A stretch of DNA of 7,341 nucleotides from an uncultured Chloroflexota bacterium (GCA_913056415.1 CAJXNA010000098.1:1-7341), one strand, 5' to 3'. Positions 1 to 6,880 are shown, numbered from the stretch's first letter. The notes: generated from the sequence alone by a model not told the origin. A program made the numbers and translations.

Positions 1-323
1 TCAGCGCGCCCCTCGCGAAGACTGACGTTGGTGAGCCTGCGCCCCGCCAGCCGCTGCTGTGCCAAAGCCAGCATGTCACGACTAATATCTATCCCAACCA
101 CATCGCCGCGAGGGCGTACCACCGGCGCAACTCGTTCCATAACCGCCCCCGTTCCAGTACCCAAATCCAGAACCTGCTGGCCAGATTTCAGTTCGGCGCG
201 CGCGACTACGTTTTCGACCACAGGGGCGAACCGCTGGTCGACCTCCTGCAGGTAGATCCTCGAAATCCGGTCCCAAACGCCAACCTGCCACTCCAGGCCT
301 GCTTCTTCTTGGTCATTTTCCAT
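1..323 (-). CDS. Class I SAM-dependent methyltransferase, N-terminal part (truncated by window edge)
   Basis: An open frame runs leftward from ATG at 323-321 and is still open at base 1, giving 107 complete codons. The peptide begins MENDQEEAGLEWQVGVWDRI. At about residues 59-66 it carries VLDLGTGTG, the glycine-rich SAM-binding motif I, and then GDVVGIDISRDML, with the acidic residue ending strand beta-2 that binds the SAM ribose. This is the UbiE/Methyltransf_11 layout. The part that would identify the substrate lies outside the window, so small-molecule, quinone or other methyl acceptors cannot be told apart. The start is supported by a strong Shine-Dalgarno match six bases upstream and a promoter further up. 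The gene is divergent from the VanY-like gene. Third-position GC is visibly lower than in the glc operon. The fold is confident; the specific function is unknown. Confidence 0.85.
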   Translation of the reverse strand, partial: MENDQEEAGLEWQVGVWDRISRIYLQEVDQRFAPVVENVVARAELKSGQQVLDLGTGTGAVMERVAPVVRPRGDVVGIDISRDMLALAQQRLAGRRLTNVSLREGRA

Positions 324-329
324 CGTCCG

Positions 330-338
330 CTCCTTCCC
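330..338 (-). promoter_or_regulatory. Ribosome binding site of the methyltransferase gene
   Basis: On the minus strand this reads GGGAAGGAG, a near-consensus Shine-Dalgarno sequence, with six bases between it and the ATG at 323. It fixes the methyltransferase start. It would also lie immediately upstream of a rightward ATG at 342, which argues against that codon being the start of the VanY-like gene. Confidence 0.7.
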
Positions 339-351
339 TGAATGTGCCGCA

Positions 352-380
352 ATCCTAATTACGGCAGAACCACCTGTCAA
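352..380 (-). promoter_or_regulatory. Sigma-70-type promoter for the methyltransferase gene
   Basis: On the minus strand there is a perfect -35 box TTGACA (380-375), a 17-base spacer, and a -10 box TAGGAT (357-352, 4 of 6 matches to TATAAT). Transcription would start near 345, giving a leader of about 20 bases that includes the Shine-Dalgarno sequence. Spacing and orientation fit the divergent layout well. This is motif matching by eye; no transcript data support it. Confidence 0.5.
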
Positions 381-398
381 GGCGGGAGCCGAACCTCC

Positions 399-428
399 TT
401 GCCAGTGCGACTATGCCCTTGCTACGCT
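399..428 (+). promoter_or_regulatory. Candidate promoter of the VanY-like gene (leaderless type)
   Basis: TTGCCA at 399-404 matches the -35 consensus at 5 of 6 positions. After an 18-base spacer, TACGCT at 423-428 has the TA...T core of a -10 box. The GTG proposed as the gene start follows six bases later, so transcription would begin at or very near the start codon. No Shine-Dalgarno sequence precedes that GTG, which fits a leaderless mRNA. The -10 match is weak, so this is tentative. Confidence 0.3.
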
Positions 429-434
429 CGTTCT

Positions 435-1238
435 GTGGAACGAGACATCTTCCGGGCCGTCCGGACGAACGCAGCGACAGCGCTCGCAACGTTTGCGCTG
501 GTCGCTCTGCCTCTGCTGATCGCCTGCACCGGCGCGGGAACAGAACAGAAATCACCGACCCCGTTCACACCCAGCCCCTCGACCCCGGCATCCGATCCTT
601 CCGATCCGACCCCTACGCGCACCCCCGCGCCCCTTCCAACCCAGGCGGCAGGCCCCGACGATGGAGAGTCCGTGGGCCTGCTGACGATCGTGGATAAGGA
701 GCACGGGCTGCCCCCGGCGTATGTGCCACCTAACCTAGTGGAGATACCGCCAGAATGGATGGCGCCCGGCTTCGCCAGCCGGCCGCTGCGGAAGGAGGCG
801 TCCGAGGCGCTGGTCGTCATGCTCCGGGCGGCAAGGGCCGAGGGCCACGAACTGCGGGTGCGTTCCGCCTACCGCTCCTACGAGGAGCAGGCGACGACGT
901 TCCAGTACTGGATAGACCAGTTAAGCGAGGAAGAGGCGAGGCGTGTAAGTGCGCCGCCCGGCCACAGCGAGCACCAGCTGGGCACCACCGTGGACCTCAC
1001 CAGTGCAAGCGTCGGCTGGCAGCTCGAACAGCCCTTCGGCCAGACGCCGGAGGGCCAGTGGCTGGCGGCCCACGCTCATGAGTACGGGTTTCCCCTCAGT
1101 TATCCCCAGGGAGCGGAAGAGATAACCGGCTACACATACGAACCCTGGCACTTCCGCTACATCGGCCGGGATCAGGCGGCGACCTGGGCCCAGAGCGGAC
1201 TCGCCCTCATCGAGTTCCTCAAGCAGCCCACCGAATAG
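435..1238 (+). CDS. VanY-type D-alanyl-D-alanine carboxypeptidase lipoprotein (peptidase M15B)
   Basis: This is a zinc peptidase of the VanY/M15B family, which trims the terminal D-Ala from peptidoglycan stem peptides outside the membrane. The frame opens at ATG 342 (298 codons), but I prefer GTG 435 (267 codons). From there a basic N-region leads into a hydrophobic stretch and the lipobox LIAC (Cys 31; Cys 62 in the long form), giving a normal lipoprotein signal. Next comes a linker of about 40 residues rich in Pro, Thr and Ser, then the catalytic domain. In long-form numbering, SAYRSYEEQ lies at 175-183, the zinc motif SEHQLGTTVD at 209-218 (His 211, Asp 218), and EPWHFRY at 267-273 (catalytic Glu 267, third zinc ligand His 270). 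All key residues are present, so the enzyme should be active. D,D- and L,D-specificity cannot be separated by eye. The gene is convergent with the beta-lactamase-like gene. Confidence 0.88.
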   Translation: MERDIFRAVRTNAATALATFALVALPLLIACTGAGTEQKSPTPFTPSPSTPASDPSDPTPTRTPAPLPTQAAGPDDGESVGLLTIVDKEHGLPPAYVPPNLVEIPPEWMAPGFASRPLRKEASEALVVMLRAARAEGHELRVRSAYRSYEEQATTFQYWIDQLSEEEARRVSAPPGHSEHQLGTTVDLTSASVGWQLEQPFGQTPEGQWLAAHAHEYGFPLSYPQGAEEITGYTYEPWHFRYIGRDQAATWAQSGLALIEFLKQPTE

Positions 1239-1250
1239 GACGTCCGTCAA

Positions 1251-1275
1251 TAGCGGCCAGGCGCTTCAGCCGCTA
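1251..1275. terminator. Inverted repeat between convergent genes, possible bidirectional terminator
   Basis: TAGCGGC at 1251-1257 pairs perfectly with GCCGCTA at 1269-1275 across an 11-base loop. It lies 12 bases past the VanY-like stop and overlaps the stop codon of the opposing gene. No T-run follows on either strand, so it is not a canonical intrinsic terminator. The position between converging genes is the main argument for a terminator role. Confidence 0.3.
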
Positions 1276-2763
1276 GCCTAGGGCGTGGGAGTGGGCTCCG
1301 GAGTCGGTGTAGGCGTCGGGCTCCGGCGTCGGGCTCGGCGTCGGCTTAGGTGTGGGCGACGCCGTCGGCGCGGGCGTGGGTGCCGGCGACGGTGTAGACG
1401 TGGGCTCCGGCGTAGGCTCCGGCGTAGGCTCCGGCGGCGGCGTAGGCGTAGGCGTGGGCTCCGCTGTAGGCGGCTGCGTCGCTGGCAGTGGTGGCGGCGG
1501 CTCCGTCCCGAGCTTGTACGTCGCCTCGAACCAATCCCAGACGATGCGCGAGAGCCTGGCCCCGAAGGAGTATCCTGTATACTCCGTCCTCGCCTTCTGC
1601 GAAAGGTACGTGACCGCGTACGCCTTCTCCTGACCGTCGGCGCCCGTGAAGGTCACGATACCCGCATCGTTGTTCACCCAACCGTCCCAGTCCCAGTAGT
1701 AGCCGATCTTGTGGGCCACCGTAGCCGAGGACGGGAGCTGGCCCGGCAGCATATAGTTCACGTAGGCGCGGATATTCCGCAGACGCTCTAGCGTATACTG
1801 CGTCCATTCCGGCTCAAACAGCTCGCCCTGGTATAGCTTCGTGAGGACGGAGTCCGTCTCCAGCGCAGTCAGCAGGTTGTTCTGCGTGCCGTCTCCGTAG
1901 TAGGGCACGTGGTCAAACAGGGAGCCCTGCATCCCCCAGGAGCCCATCATCTCCTGCGCCCGGGTGACGCCCACCGCGTGGGTGCCGAACACCCTCTGCA
2001 GGAACTGCTTCACCTGCGGCGGGTAGCTGCCGCCGATCCCATACTCGATATTGTAGGCTACGTCTGAGGGGTTAGCCCGGCCCGCCTGAAACTCTCCCAC
2101 GGCGGCGAACAGGGCGAACATGTTGATGGTGCAGCCGGTCCGCTGAACGGCATTCCCGTTCACGGAGATAGTCTGACCTGTCTGCAGATCGGTCACCGCT
2201 ATCGCCACCTCGATACCGCCCACCTGCGCCCTATAGGCAGTGATCTCCTGGGCCAGGACATCTTTGAGCGCCAGGAGTTGCGGGGATGCGCCCTCGTTCT
2301 CGGGTATCCCTGCCAGGGACAAGGGTGCCTGTGGCCCTATCGGTTGATCGCCACCGGCCGCCGGCGAGGAGCCGTCTGGTCCAGCCGAGCCCGGAACCGG
2401 TGTTTCCGCCATATCCAACAAGGGTGGGAACGCGCCGCTGGCTCGGTCGGCGGTCACGCCGCTACCGCTTCCCACGGCGGCGATGGGCGCTCGCGTCGGC
2501 GAAAGCTCCGCCTGGCCCAGCACACCCAGAGCCAGCGCCAGGCTGCCGCCCGTGACCGCCAATGTGATGATCACGCCCGCGGTTGCCAGCCCCAGATGCC
2601 GCATCGTTATGCGCTTCGTCTTCTCATCTGCCATGTGCCTCGTTCGAGCCCGCGCCGGGCGGGCCCGCCTCCACATAGACAGACGTGGCACTATAAGGAA
2701 AAGTAACGCCCCAATAAGGGCAAAAGATATCAGAGTGTGCCTGGTAGCGGGCCTCACGCCCAC
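1273..2763 (-). CDS. Membrane-anchored class A beta-lactamase-like (serine hydrolase fold) protein with degenerate active site
   Basis: This protein of 496 residues has two hydrophobic segments (about 10-30 and 57-83) flanking an Arg-rich loop. Next come a Gly/Ser/Pro linker, a beta-lactamase-like domain at about 165-415, and a Pro/Thr/Glu tail at 421-482. The fold call rests on VEVAIAV-type strands, TGQTISVNGN, the helix after residue 210, TKLYQGEL at 308-315, AHKIGYYW at 350-357 and NNDAGIV at 364-370. At the SxxK position the protein has Cys 211-Thr-Ile-Asn 214, I find no SDN motif, and KTG reads KIG (352-354). The usual acylation chemistry therefore looks lost. It may be a binding or structural protein, or use another chemistry. 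The start is the longest GTG, with AAGGA eight bases upstream; ATG 2634 would drop the first hydrophobic segment and is the main alternative. The last 14 residues appear frameshifted. Confidence 0.75.
   Translation of the reverse strand: MGVRPATRHTLISFALIGALLFLIVPRLSMWRRARPARARTRHMADEKTKRITMRHLGLATAGVIITLAVTGGSLALALGVLGQAELSPTRAPIAAVGSGSGVTADRASGAFPPLLDMAETPVPGSAGPDGSSPAAGGDQPIGPQAPLSLAGIPENEGASPQLLALKDVLAQEITAYRAQVGGIEVAIAVTDLQTGQTISVNGNAVQRTGCTINMFALFAAVGEFQAGRANPSDVAYNIEYGIGGSYPPQVKQFLQRVFGTHAVGVTRAQEMMGSWGMQGSLFDHVPYYGDGTQNNLLTALETDSVLTKLYQGELFEPEWTQYTLERLRNIRAYVNYMLPGQLPSSATVAHKIGYYWDWDGWVNNDAGIVTFTGADGQEKAYAVTYLSQKARTEYTGYSFGARLSRIVWDWFEATYKLGTEPPPPLPATQPPTAEPTPTPTPPPEPTPEPTPEPTSTPSPAPTPAPTASPTPKPTPSPTPEPDAYTDSGAHSHALG
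1284..1503. repeat. Degenerate 6/12-base tandem repeat encoding the Pro-Thr-Glu tail
   Basis: On the plus strand this stretch is built almost entirely of hexamer-like units such as GGCGTA, GGCGTG and GGCTCC. The clearest part is a 12-base unit GGCGTAGGCTCC repeated near 1405-1440. On the minus strand it encodes alternating Pro with Thr, Glu, Ala or Ser at residues 421-482 of the beta-lactamase-like protein. Such tails usually act as flexible spacers in or through the cell wall. The array is prone to slippage and to assembly error. Confidence 0.75.
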
Positions 2764-2853
2764 TTCTTCGTTCCTTATGTCGAATTACCCCCTGTATTGC
2801 AGCGCTGAGCGCATAGTATACAGTCTTGCGCGCTCGGTGCTAGACTTTGAGCT
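2764..2853. promoter_or_regulatory. Divergent intergenic region between the beta-lactamase-like gene and glcD, candidate promoters
   Basis: This gap of 90 bases is richer in A and T than the genes on either side. Minus strand: TATACT at 2820-2815 is a 5-of-6 match to the -10 box, about 50 bases before the GTG at 2763, but its -35 region is poor. AAGGA at 2776-2772 is the likely ribosome site of that gene. Plus strand: TAGACT at 2841-2846 ends seven bases before the glcD GTG, a spacing seen in leaderless promoters. TTGCAG at 2797-2802 is a -35-like sequence at a poor distance. I see no clear operator palindrome. Confidence 0.35.
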
Positions 2854-4302
2854 GTGCCGAATTCCAGCCTGATCCGCGACCTTAGCCGTGTCGTAGGCCG
2901 CAGATGGGTCCTGCACGAACCTGAGGACCTCCTGGTCTACGAGTACGATGCGACGATCGAGCGCGGCCTGCCGGAGGCCGTCGTCCTCCCTTATAACGCT
3001 AACCAGGTGTCCCAGGTTGTGCGCATCGCCCGACGACATAATGCGCCCGTCACCGCTCGCGGCGCCGGCACCGGCCTCTCCGGCGGCGCCATCCCCTGCG
3101 ACGGCGGCATCGTCATCGTGACCTCCCGTATGAACCGCATCCTGGAGGTGGACGCCGGTAACCGCATAGCCGTCGTGGAGCCCGGCGTCATCAACCAGGA
3201 CATCACCGACGCCGTCGCCCCGCACGGCCTCTACTTCGCTCCCGACCCGTCCAGCCAGAAGGTCTGCACCATCGGCGGTAACGTGGCGGAGAACGCCGGC
3301 GGCCCCCATTGCCTGCGCTACGGCACCACCACCAACCACGTCCTCGGCCTGGAGATCGTGACCCCGGAGGGCGACCTCGTCTGGCTGGGCGGCAAGACCG
3401 CCGATCCCCCCGGCTACGACCTCACCGGCCTCGTCGTCGGCTCCGAGGGCACGATCTGCATCGTCACCAAGGTCATCGTCCGCCTCATGGACTGCCCCCA
3501 ATCCACCGTCACCCTGCTCGCCATCTTCGATGAGGTGGACCAGGCGTCCCACGCCGTCTCCGCCATCATCGGCCAGGGGATCGTGCCCGCCGCTCTGGAG
3601 ATGATGGACCGCAACACCATGCGGGCCGTCGAAGAGGCCGTGCAGGCGGGCTACCCGCCGGACGCCGGCGCCGTGCTCCTCATCGAGGTCGACGGCCTGG
3701 AGGAGGAGACCCGCGAGCAGGCCGACTCTGTTCGCGCTGTGTGCGAGGAGCTGGGCGCCCGCGAGCTGCGCATCGGCTTCTCGGCGGAGGACCGGGAGCG
3801 GCTGTGGGCGGGTCGCAAGGGCGCACTGGGAGCGCTGGGGCGTCTGGCGCCCTCCTACTACATCCTGGACGGAGTTGTCCCCCGCAGCAAGCTGCCCGCC
3901 GTGCTCCGCGGCGTCTACGAGGCCTGCGACAGCTTCGGCTTCCAGGTGGCCAACGTCTTCCACGCCGGCGACGGCAACCTCCACCCCAACGTCATGTTCG
4001 ACGAGCGCGTCCCCGGCGCCACCCAGCGCGTGCTCGACCTGGGCGAGGTGATCATGCGCCTCTGCGTGGAGGCCGGCGGCACAATCACCGGCGAGCACGG
4101 CGTGGGCTACGAGAAGCGCAACTACATGTCCTGGATCTTCTCTGAGGACGACCTGGAGGTGATGGCCGGCGTCAAGCTGGCCTTCGGCGCTACCGACCTC
4201 TTTAACCCCGGGAAGATATTCCCCTCCTCCAAGGGCTGCGGCGAGGTCTCCTCCCGCATGAAGGCCGCCATCGCCAAGGTGGGGCCGGACGCCTACGTCT
4301 AG
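2854..4302 (+). CDS. glcD: Glycolate oxidase FAD-linked subunit GlcD
   Basis: This is the catalytic FAD subunit of glycolate oxidase, which converts glycolate to glyoxylate; some relatives prefer D-lactate. At 482 residues it is close to the usual length (E. coli GlcD is about 500). The FAD_binding_4 (PCMH-type) domain spans about 38-215, with RGAGTGLSGG at 69-78 and the conserved TIGGNVAENAGG at 139-150 contacting FAD. The FAD-oxidase C-terminal domain spans about 216-460, with NVFHAGDGNLHP at 367-378 and GGTITGEHGVG at 408-418. The N-terminus, including EPEDLLVYEYDAT at 22-34, aligns with family expectation, so the GTG start is likely correct although no Shine-Dalgarno sequence precedes it. 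It is the first gene of a glcD-glcE-glcF run, which favours glycolate oxidase over a lone D-lactate dehydrogenase. All recognisable motifs are intact. Confidence 0.93.
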   Translation: MPNSSLIRDLSRVVGRRWVLHEPEDLLVYEYDATIERGLPEAVVLPYNANQVSQVVRIARRHNAPVTARGAGTGLSGGAIPCDGGIVIVTSRMNRILEVDAGNRIAVVEPGVINQDITDAVAPHGLYFAPDPSSQKVCTIGGNVAENAGGPHCLRYGTTTNHVLGLEIVTPEGDLVWLGGKTADPPGYDLTGLVVGSEGTICIVTKVIVRLMDCPQSTVTLLAIFDEVDQASHAVSAIIGQGIVPAALEMMDRNTMRAVEEAVQAGYPPDAGAVLLIEVDGLEEETREQADSVRAVCEELGARELRIGFSAEDRERLWAGRKGALGALGRLAPSYYILDGVVPRSKLPAVLRGVYEACDSFGFQVANVFHAGDGNLHPNVMFDERVPGATQRVLDLGEVIMRLCVEAGGTITGEHGVGYEKRNYMSWIFSEDDLEVMAGVKLAFGATDLFNPGKIFPSSKGCGEVSSRMKAAIAKVGPDAYV

Positions 4303-4312
4303 GACCGCCGGT

Positions 4313-5608
4313 ATGGTCAAGCAGGCATCACTGCTCAGCCAGCTGGAGGCCATCGTCGGCGCCGACGGGGTCAGGCGGAGCGATGAGCTCTCCGCATTCG
4401 CCGTCGACGGCCTGACGCCCCAGGCGGCGGTAGCGCCCTCCAGCTACGAGCAGGTTGCGGAGGTGCTGCGCTACGCCCACACGGAGGGGCTCGCAGTCAT
4501 CCCCCACGGCGGCGGCACTCATATGCACATCGGCAACGTGCCCGGCCGCTACGACATCGGCCTCAGCCTGTTGCGGCTCGATCAGGTGGTGGAGCACGAG
4601 CCGGCCGACCTCACCGTCACCTGCCAGGCCGGCATCACTCTGGACCGGCTCCAGCGCCACCTGGGACAGCACGGCCAGCTCGTCCCCCTGGGCCCAGCCT
4701 GGGGAGAAGAGGCGACGATAGGCGGCATCCTGGCCGCCAACGCCTCCGGCCCATCGCGCCACGCCCACGGCGCCCCCCGCGACTTCACCATCGGCATGAA
4801 GGTGGTAACCGCAGACGGCCGCATCACCAAGGCGGGCGGCCGCGTGGTGAAGAACGTGGCTGGCTACGACCTTTGCAAGCTGTACATCGGGTCGCTCGGC
4901 ACGTTGGGCGTGATCGTGGAGGCCTCCTTCAAGCTCGCCCCGACGGCCAAGGTTGAGAGAACCGCCGTCGCCACCTTCGAGACGCCCGGCCAGGCTTGCG
5001 CCTTCGCCGCCGACCTGCAGCGTCGCGGCCTCACCCTGCGCGCTGTCCAGCTACTCAACGCCACCGCAGCTTCCGCCGTCGAGCTAGCCCAGCAAGGGCT
5101 CTGCGCCCTCGTCCTGGATCTAGCCGGCACGCCTCAGGCCGTGGAGCGCTCCCGCCGCGAGATAGGCGACCTGGCGCAAGACGCCGCCGCCGACCTCCGC
5201 GACGAAGAGAACGCCGCAAAGGCGTGGGAGAGCAGAATGCGACTCGGCTCCACTGAGGAAGCGTATCTCTTATGTAAAGCCACCGCCCTGCCCACGCATC
5301 TTTCGGCCCTCATCGAATCCCTGGAGACCGTGGATGGGCCGCCCCACATCCTCGCCCTACCCGCCGTCGGCGTCCTTTACGCCTCCTGGCCCCGACTTGA
5401 GGACGCCGAAGCAGCGGTAGGCCGTCTGCGTACAGCGGTGACCGCGGTAGACGGCTCCCTCGTCCTGGAGCGCTGCCCCCTGGACATCAAGCCCCGCCTG
5501 GATATCTTCGGCGACCCACCCCCCTCCTTCGACCTCATGCGCCGCGTCAAGGAGCAGTTCGACCCCAAGGGCGTCCTCAGCCCCGGACGCCAGGTGGGGA
5601 GGCTCTGA
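4313..5608 (+). CDS. glcE: Glycolate oxidase FAD-binding subunit GlcE
   Basis: This is the second flavin-fold subunit of the GlcDEF complex, required together with GlcD and GlcF for activity. At 431 residues it is longer than E. coli GlcE (about 350). The FAD_binding_4 domain covers about 30-210: PHGGGTHMHIGN at 64-75 is the pyrophosphate-binding loop, followed by TIGGILAANASGP at 135-147, RDFTIGMKVV at 156-165 and the GlcE-like GGRVVKNVAGYDLCKLYIG at 175-193. The C-terminal half is divergent, as is usual in this subunit, and ends with FDPKGVLSPGR at 416-426. The gene begins 10 bases after glcD, with AGGA inside the glcD stop region acting as a weak ribosome site. Its stop overlaps the glcF start in TGATG, so translational coupling is likely. 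Confidence 0.92.
   Translation: MVKQASLLSQLEAIVGADGVRRSDELSAFAVDGLTPQAAVAPSSYEQVAEVLRYAHTEGLAVIPHGGGTHMHIGNVPGRYDIGLSLLRLDQVVEHEPADLTVTCQAGITLDRLQRHLGQHGQLVPLGPAWGEEATIGGILAANASGPSRHAHGAPRDFTIGMKVVTADGRITKAGGRVVKNVAGYDLCKLYIGSLGTLGVIVEASFKLAPTAKVERTAVATFETPGQACAFAADLQRRGLTLRAVQLLNATAASAVELAQQGLCALVLDLAGTPQAVERSRREIGDLAQDAAADLRDEENAAKAWESRMRLGSTEEAYLLCKATALPTHLSALIESLETVDGPPHILALPAVGVLYASWPRLEDAEAAVGRLRTAVTAVDGSLVLERCPLDIKPRLDIFGDPPPSFDLMRRVKEQFDPKGVLSPGRQVGRL
5596..5602 (+). promoter_or_regulatory. Ribosome binding site of glcF inside glcE
   Basis: GGGGAGG lies within the last codons of glcE, five bases before the glcF ATG at 5608. Together with the TGATG stop/start overlap it confirms the glcF start and suggests coupled translation of the two subunits. 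Confidence 0.6.
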
Positions 5609-6870
5609 TGGCGGACAACCCTCCCTTCTCGGGGCCATTCGCCCCCAGCGACGCCGACCTCTCCCGCTGCGTCCACTGCGGCCTCTGCCTCGAGTCCTGC
5701 CCCACCTACACCGAGACCGGCCTGGAGACCGAGTCGCCCCGCGGACGGCTCTACCTCATCAAAGCGATCGCCGAGGAGCGGATCGAAGCAACTCCAACGG
5801 TGGTCGGCCACCTGGACCTCTGCCTTCAGTGCCGCAACTGCGAGGCCGTCTGTCCCTCCGGCGTCCCTTACGGGCGCATCATGGAGGGAGCGCGCGCGGA
5901 GCTCCTGGCCAACCGACCTCCTCTAGCCTGGCGGCTGCGCGCCCTCTTCCTGCGCGAGGTCATCGCCCGGCCGCGCCGCATGGCCGCCTTCGCCACTCTC
6001 CTCCGCCTTTACCGCGCCTCCGGCCTACGCTGGCTGGCCGAGCGCGCGCCCTTTCTGCGCGAGCGCGTTATCCTGGCGCCCACCATATCCGGCCCCACCT
6101 TCCGCGCGCGGGGAGTCCTCGCCCGCCCTCGGGGCGAGGCACGAGGGCGCGTGGCCCTGCTCATCGGCTGCATCATGCCCCACGCCTACGGCCGCGTCCA
6201 CGAGGCCACCGTCCGCGTGCTGGCCCGTAACGGCTTCGAGGTGGTGGCGCCGCCACACCAGGCCTGTTGCGGCGCCCTCAACGCCCACAACGGCGACCGC
6301 CCCACGGCCCGCGCCCTCGCCCGCCGCAACATCGACGCCTTCCTGGATGCGGGTGTCGACGCCGTCGTTGTCAACTCCGCCGGCTGCGGCTCCGCCATGA
6401 AGGAGTACGGCGAGCTGCTAGCCGATGACCCCGATTATGCCGAGAAGGCGAAGCGCTTCGCCGGAATGGTGAAGGACGTGACGGAGCTGCTGGCCGAGCT
6501 GCCCCTCGAGGCGCCGACCGGCCGCGTCGAGGCCGACGTCACCTTTCAAGACCCCTGCCACCTGGCCCACGCCCAGCGCATCACCGGCGCCCCCCGAGAG
6601 CTGCTGGCCGCCATCCCCGGCCTGCGCCTGGTGGAGATGGCGCAGCCGGACCGCTGCTGCGGCAGCGCCGGCATCTACTCGTTGGCCCACCGCGAGATGT
6701 CGCTGGACCTGCTGGACGGCAAGATGCGGGAGATCGCCGCCACCGGCGCGGAGGTCATCGCCACCGCCAACCCCGGCTGCATGGCGCAGATCGAGGCCGG
6801 CCTGCGCCGCCATCGGAGGCCGGGGCGCGTCGTCCACGTGGTGGAGCTGCTGGACGAGGCTTACAGGTGA
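5608..6870 (+). CDS. glcF: Glycolate oxidase iron-sulfur subunit GlcF
   Basis: This 420-residue Fe-S subunit carries electrons from the flavin subunits towards membrane quinones (E. coli GlcF is about 407). Two 4Fe-4S ferredoxin motifs stand at the N-terminus: CVHCGLCLESCP (Cys 21, 24, 27, 31) and CLQCRNCEAVCP (Cys 72, 75, 78, 82). Between them, ESPRGRLYLIKAI at 42-54 is typical of GlcF and its relatives. Two cysteine-rich CCG domains follow. The first has LLIGCIMP with Cys 188, CCG at 220-222 and Cys 260; the second has DPCH with Cys 317, CCG at 350-352 and Cys 391. This is the heterodisulfide-reductase-like module that holds a further Fe-S centre. No cluster ligand is missing. There is no transmembrane helix, so membrane association would be peripheral. 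It ends the operon visible here; no glcG, glcB or permease gene follows. Confidence 0.94.
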   Translation: MADNPPFSGPFAPSDADLSRCVHCGLCLESCPTYTETGLETESPRGRLYLIKAIAEERIEATPTVVGHLDLCLQCRNCEAVCPSGVPYGRIMEGARAELLANRPPLAWRLRALFLREVIARPRRMAAFATLLRLYRASGLRWLAERAPFLRERVILAPTISGPTFRARGVLARPRGEARGRVALLIGCIMPHAYGRVHEATVRVLARNGFEVVAPPHQACCGALNAHNGDRPTARALARRNIDAFLDAGVDAVVVNSAGCGSAMKEYGELLADDPDYAEKAKRFAGMVKDVTELLAELPLEAPTGRVEADVTFQDPCHLAHAQRITGAPRELLAAIPGLRLVEMAQPDRCCGSAGIYSLAHREMSLDLLDGKMREIAATGAEVIATANPGCMAQIEAGLRRHRRPGRVVHVVELLDEAYR

Positions 6871-6880
6871 AGGCTGTTGG

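Noticed and set aside
321..380. TTG at 380 as an upstream in-frame start of the methyltransferase
   Set aside because: It is in frame, and an AAGGAGG lies upstream, but the spacing of 13 bases is too long and the TTG is part of a good -35 box. ATG 323 has a properly spaced ribosome site.
342..434. N-terminal extension of the VanY-like gene from ATG 342
   Set aside because: It has no ribosome site, overlaps the divergent gene's promoter, and would place an odd Cys-rich stretch before a standard lipoprotein signal. It is kept only as an alternative start.
1284..1503. GC-rich tandem units considered as a CRISPR-like or regulatory array
   Set aside because: There are no unique spacers and the unit length is a multiple of three coding for Pro-Thr/Glu dipeptides, so it is a low-complexity protein tail.
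1285..1791. Plus-strand Arg/Gly-rich open frame of 168 codons
   Set aside because: Its Arg- and Gly-rich composition is simply the antisense reading of the Pro-Thr tail repeat; it has no domain and no ribosome site.
2785..4353. Long minus-strand open frame of 522 codons antisense to glcD
   Set aside because: It mirrors the codon bias of glcD, is rich in Ala, Gly, Val, Asp and His, shows no recognisable domain, and opposes a gene with every family motif intact.
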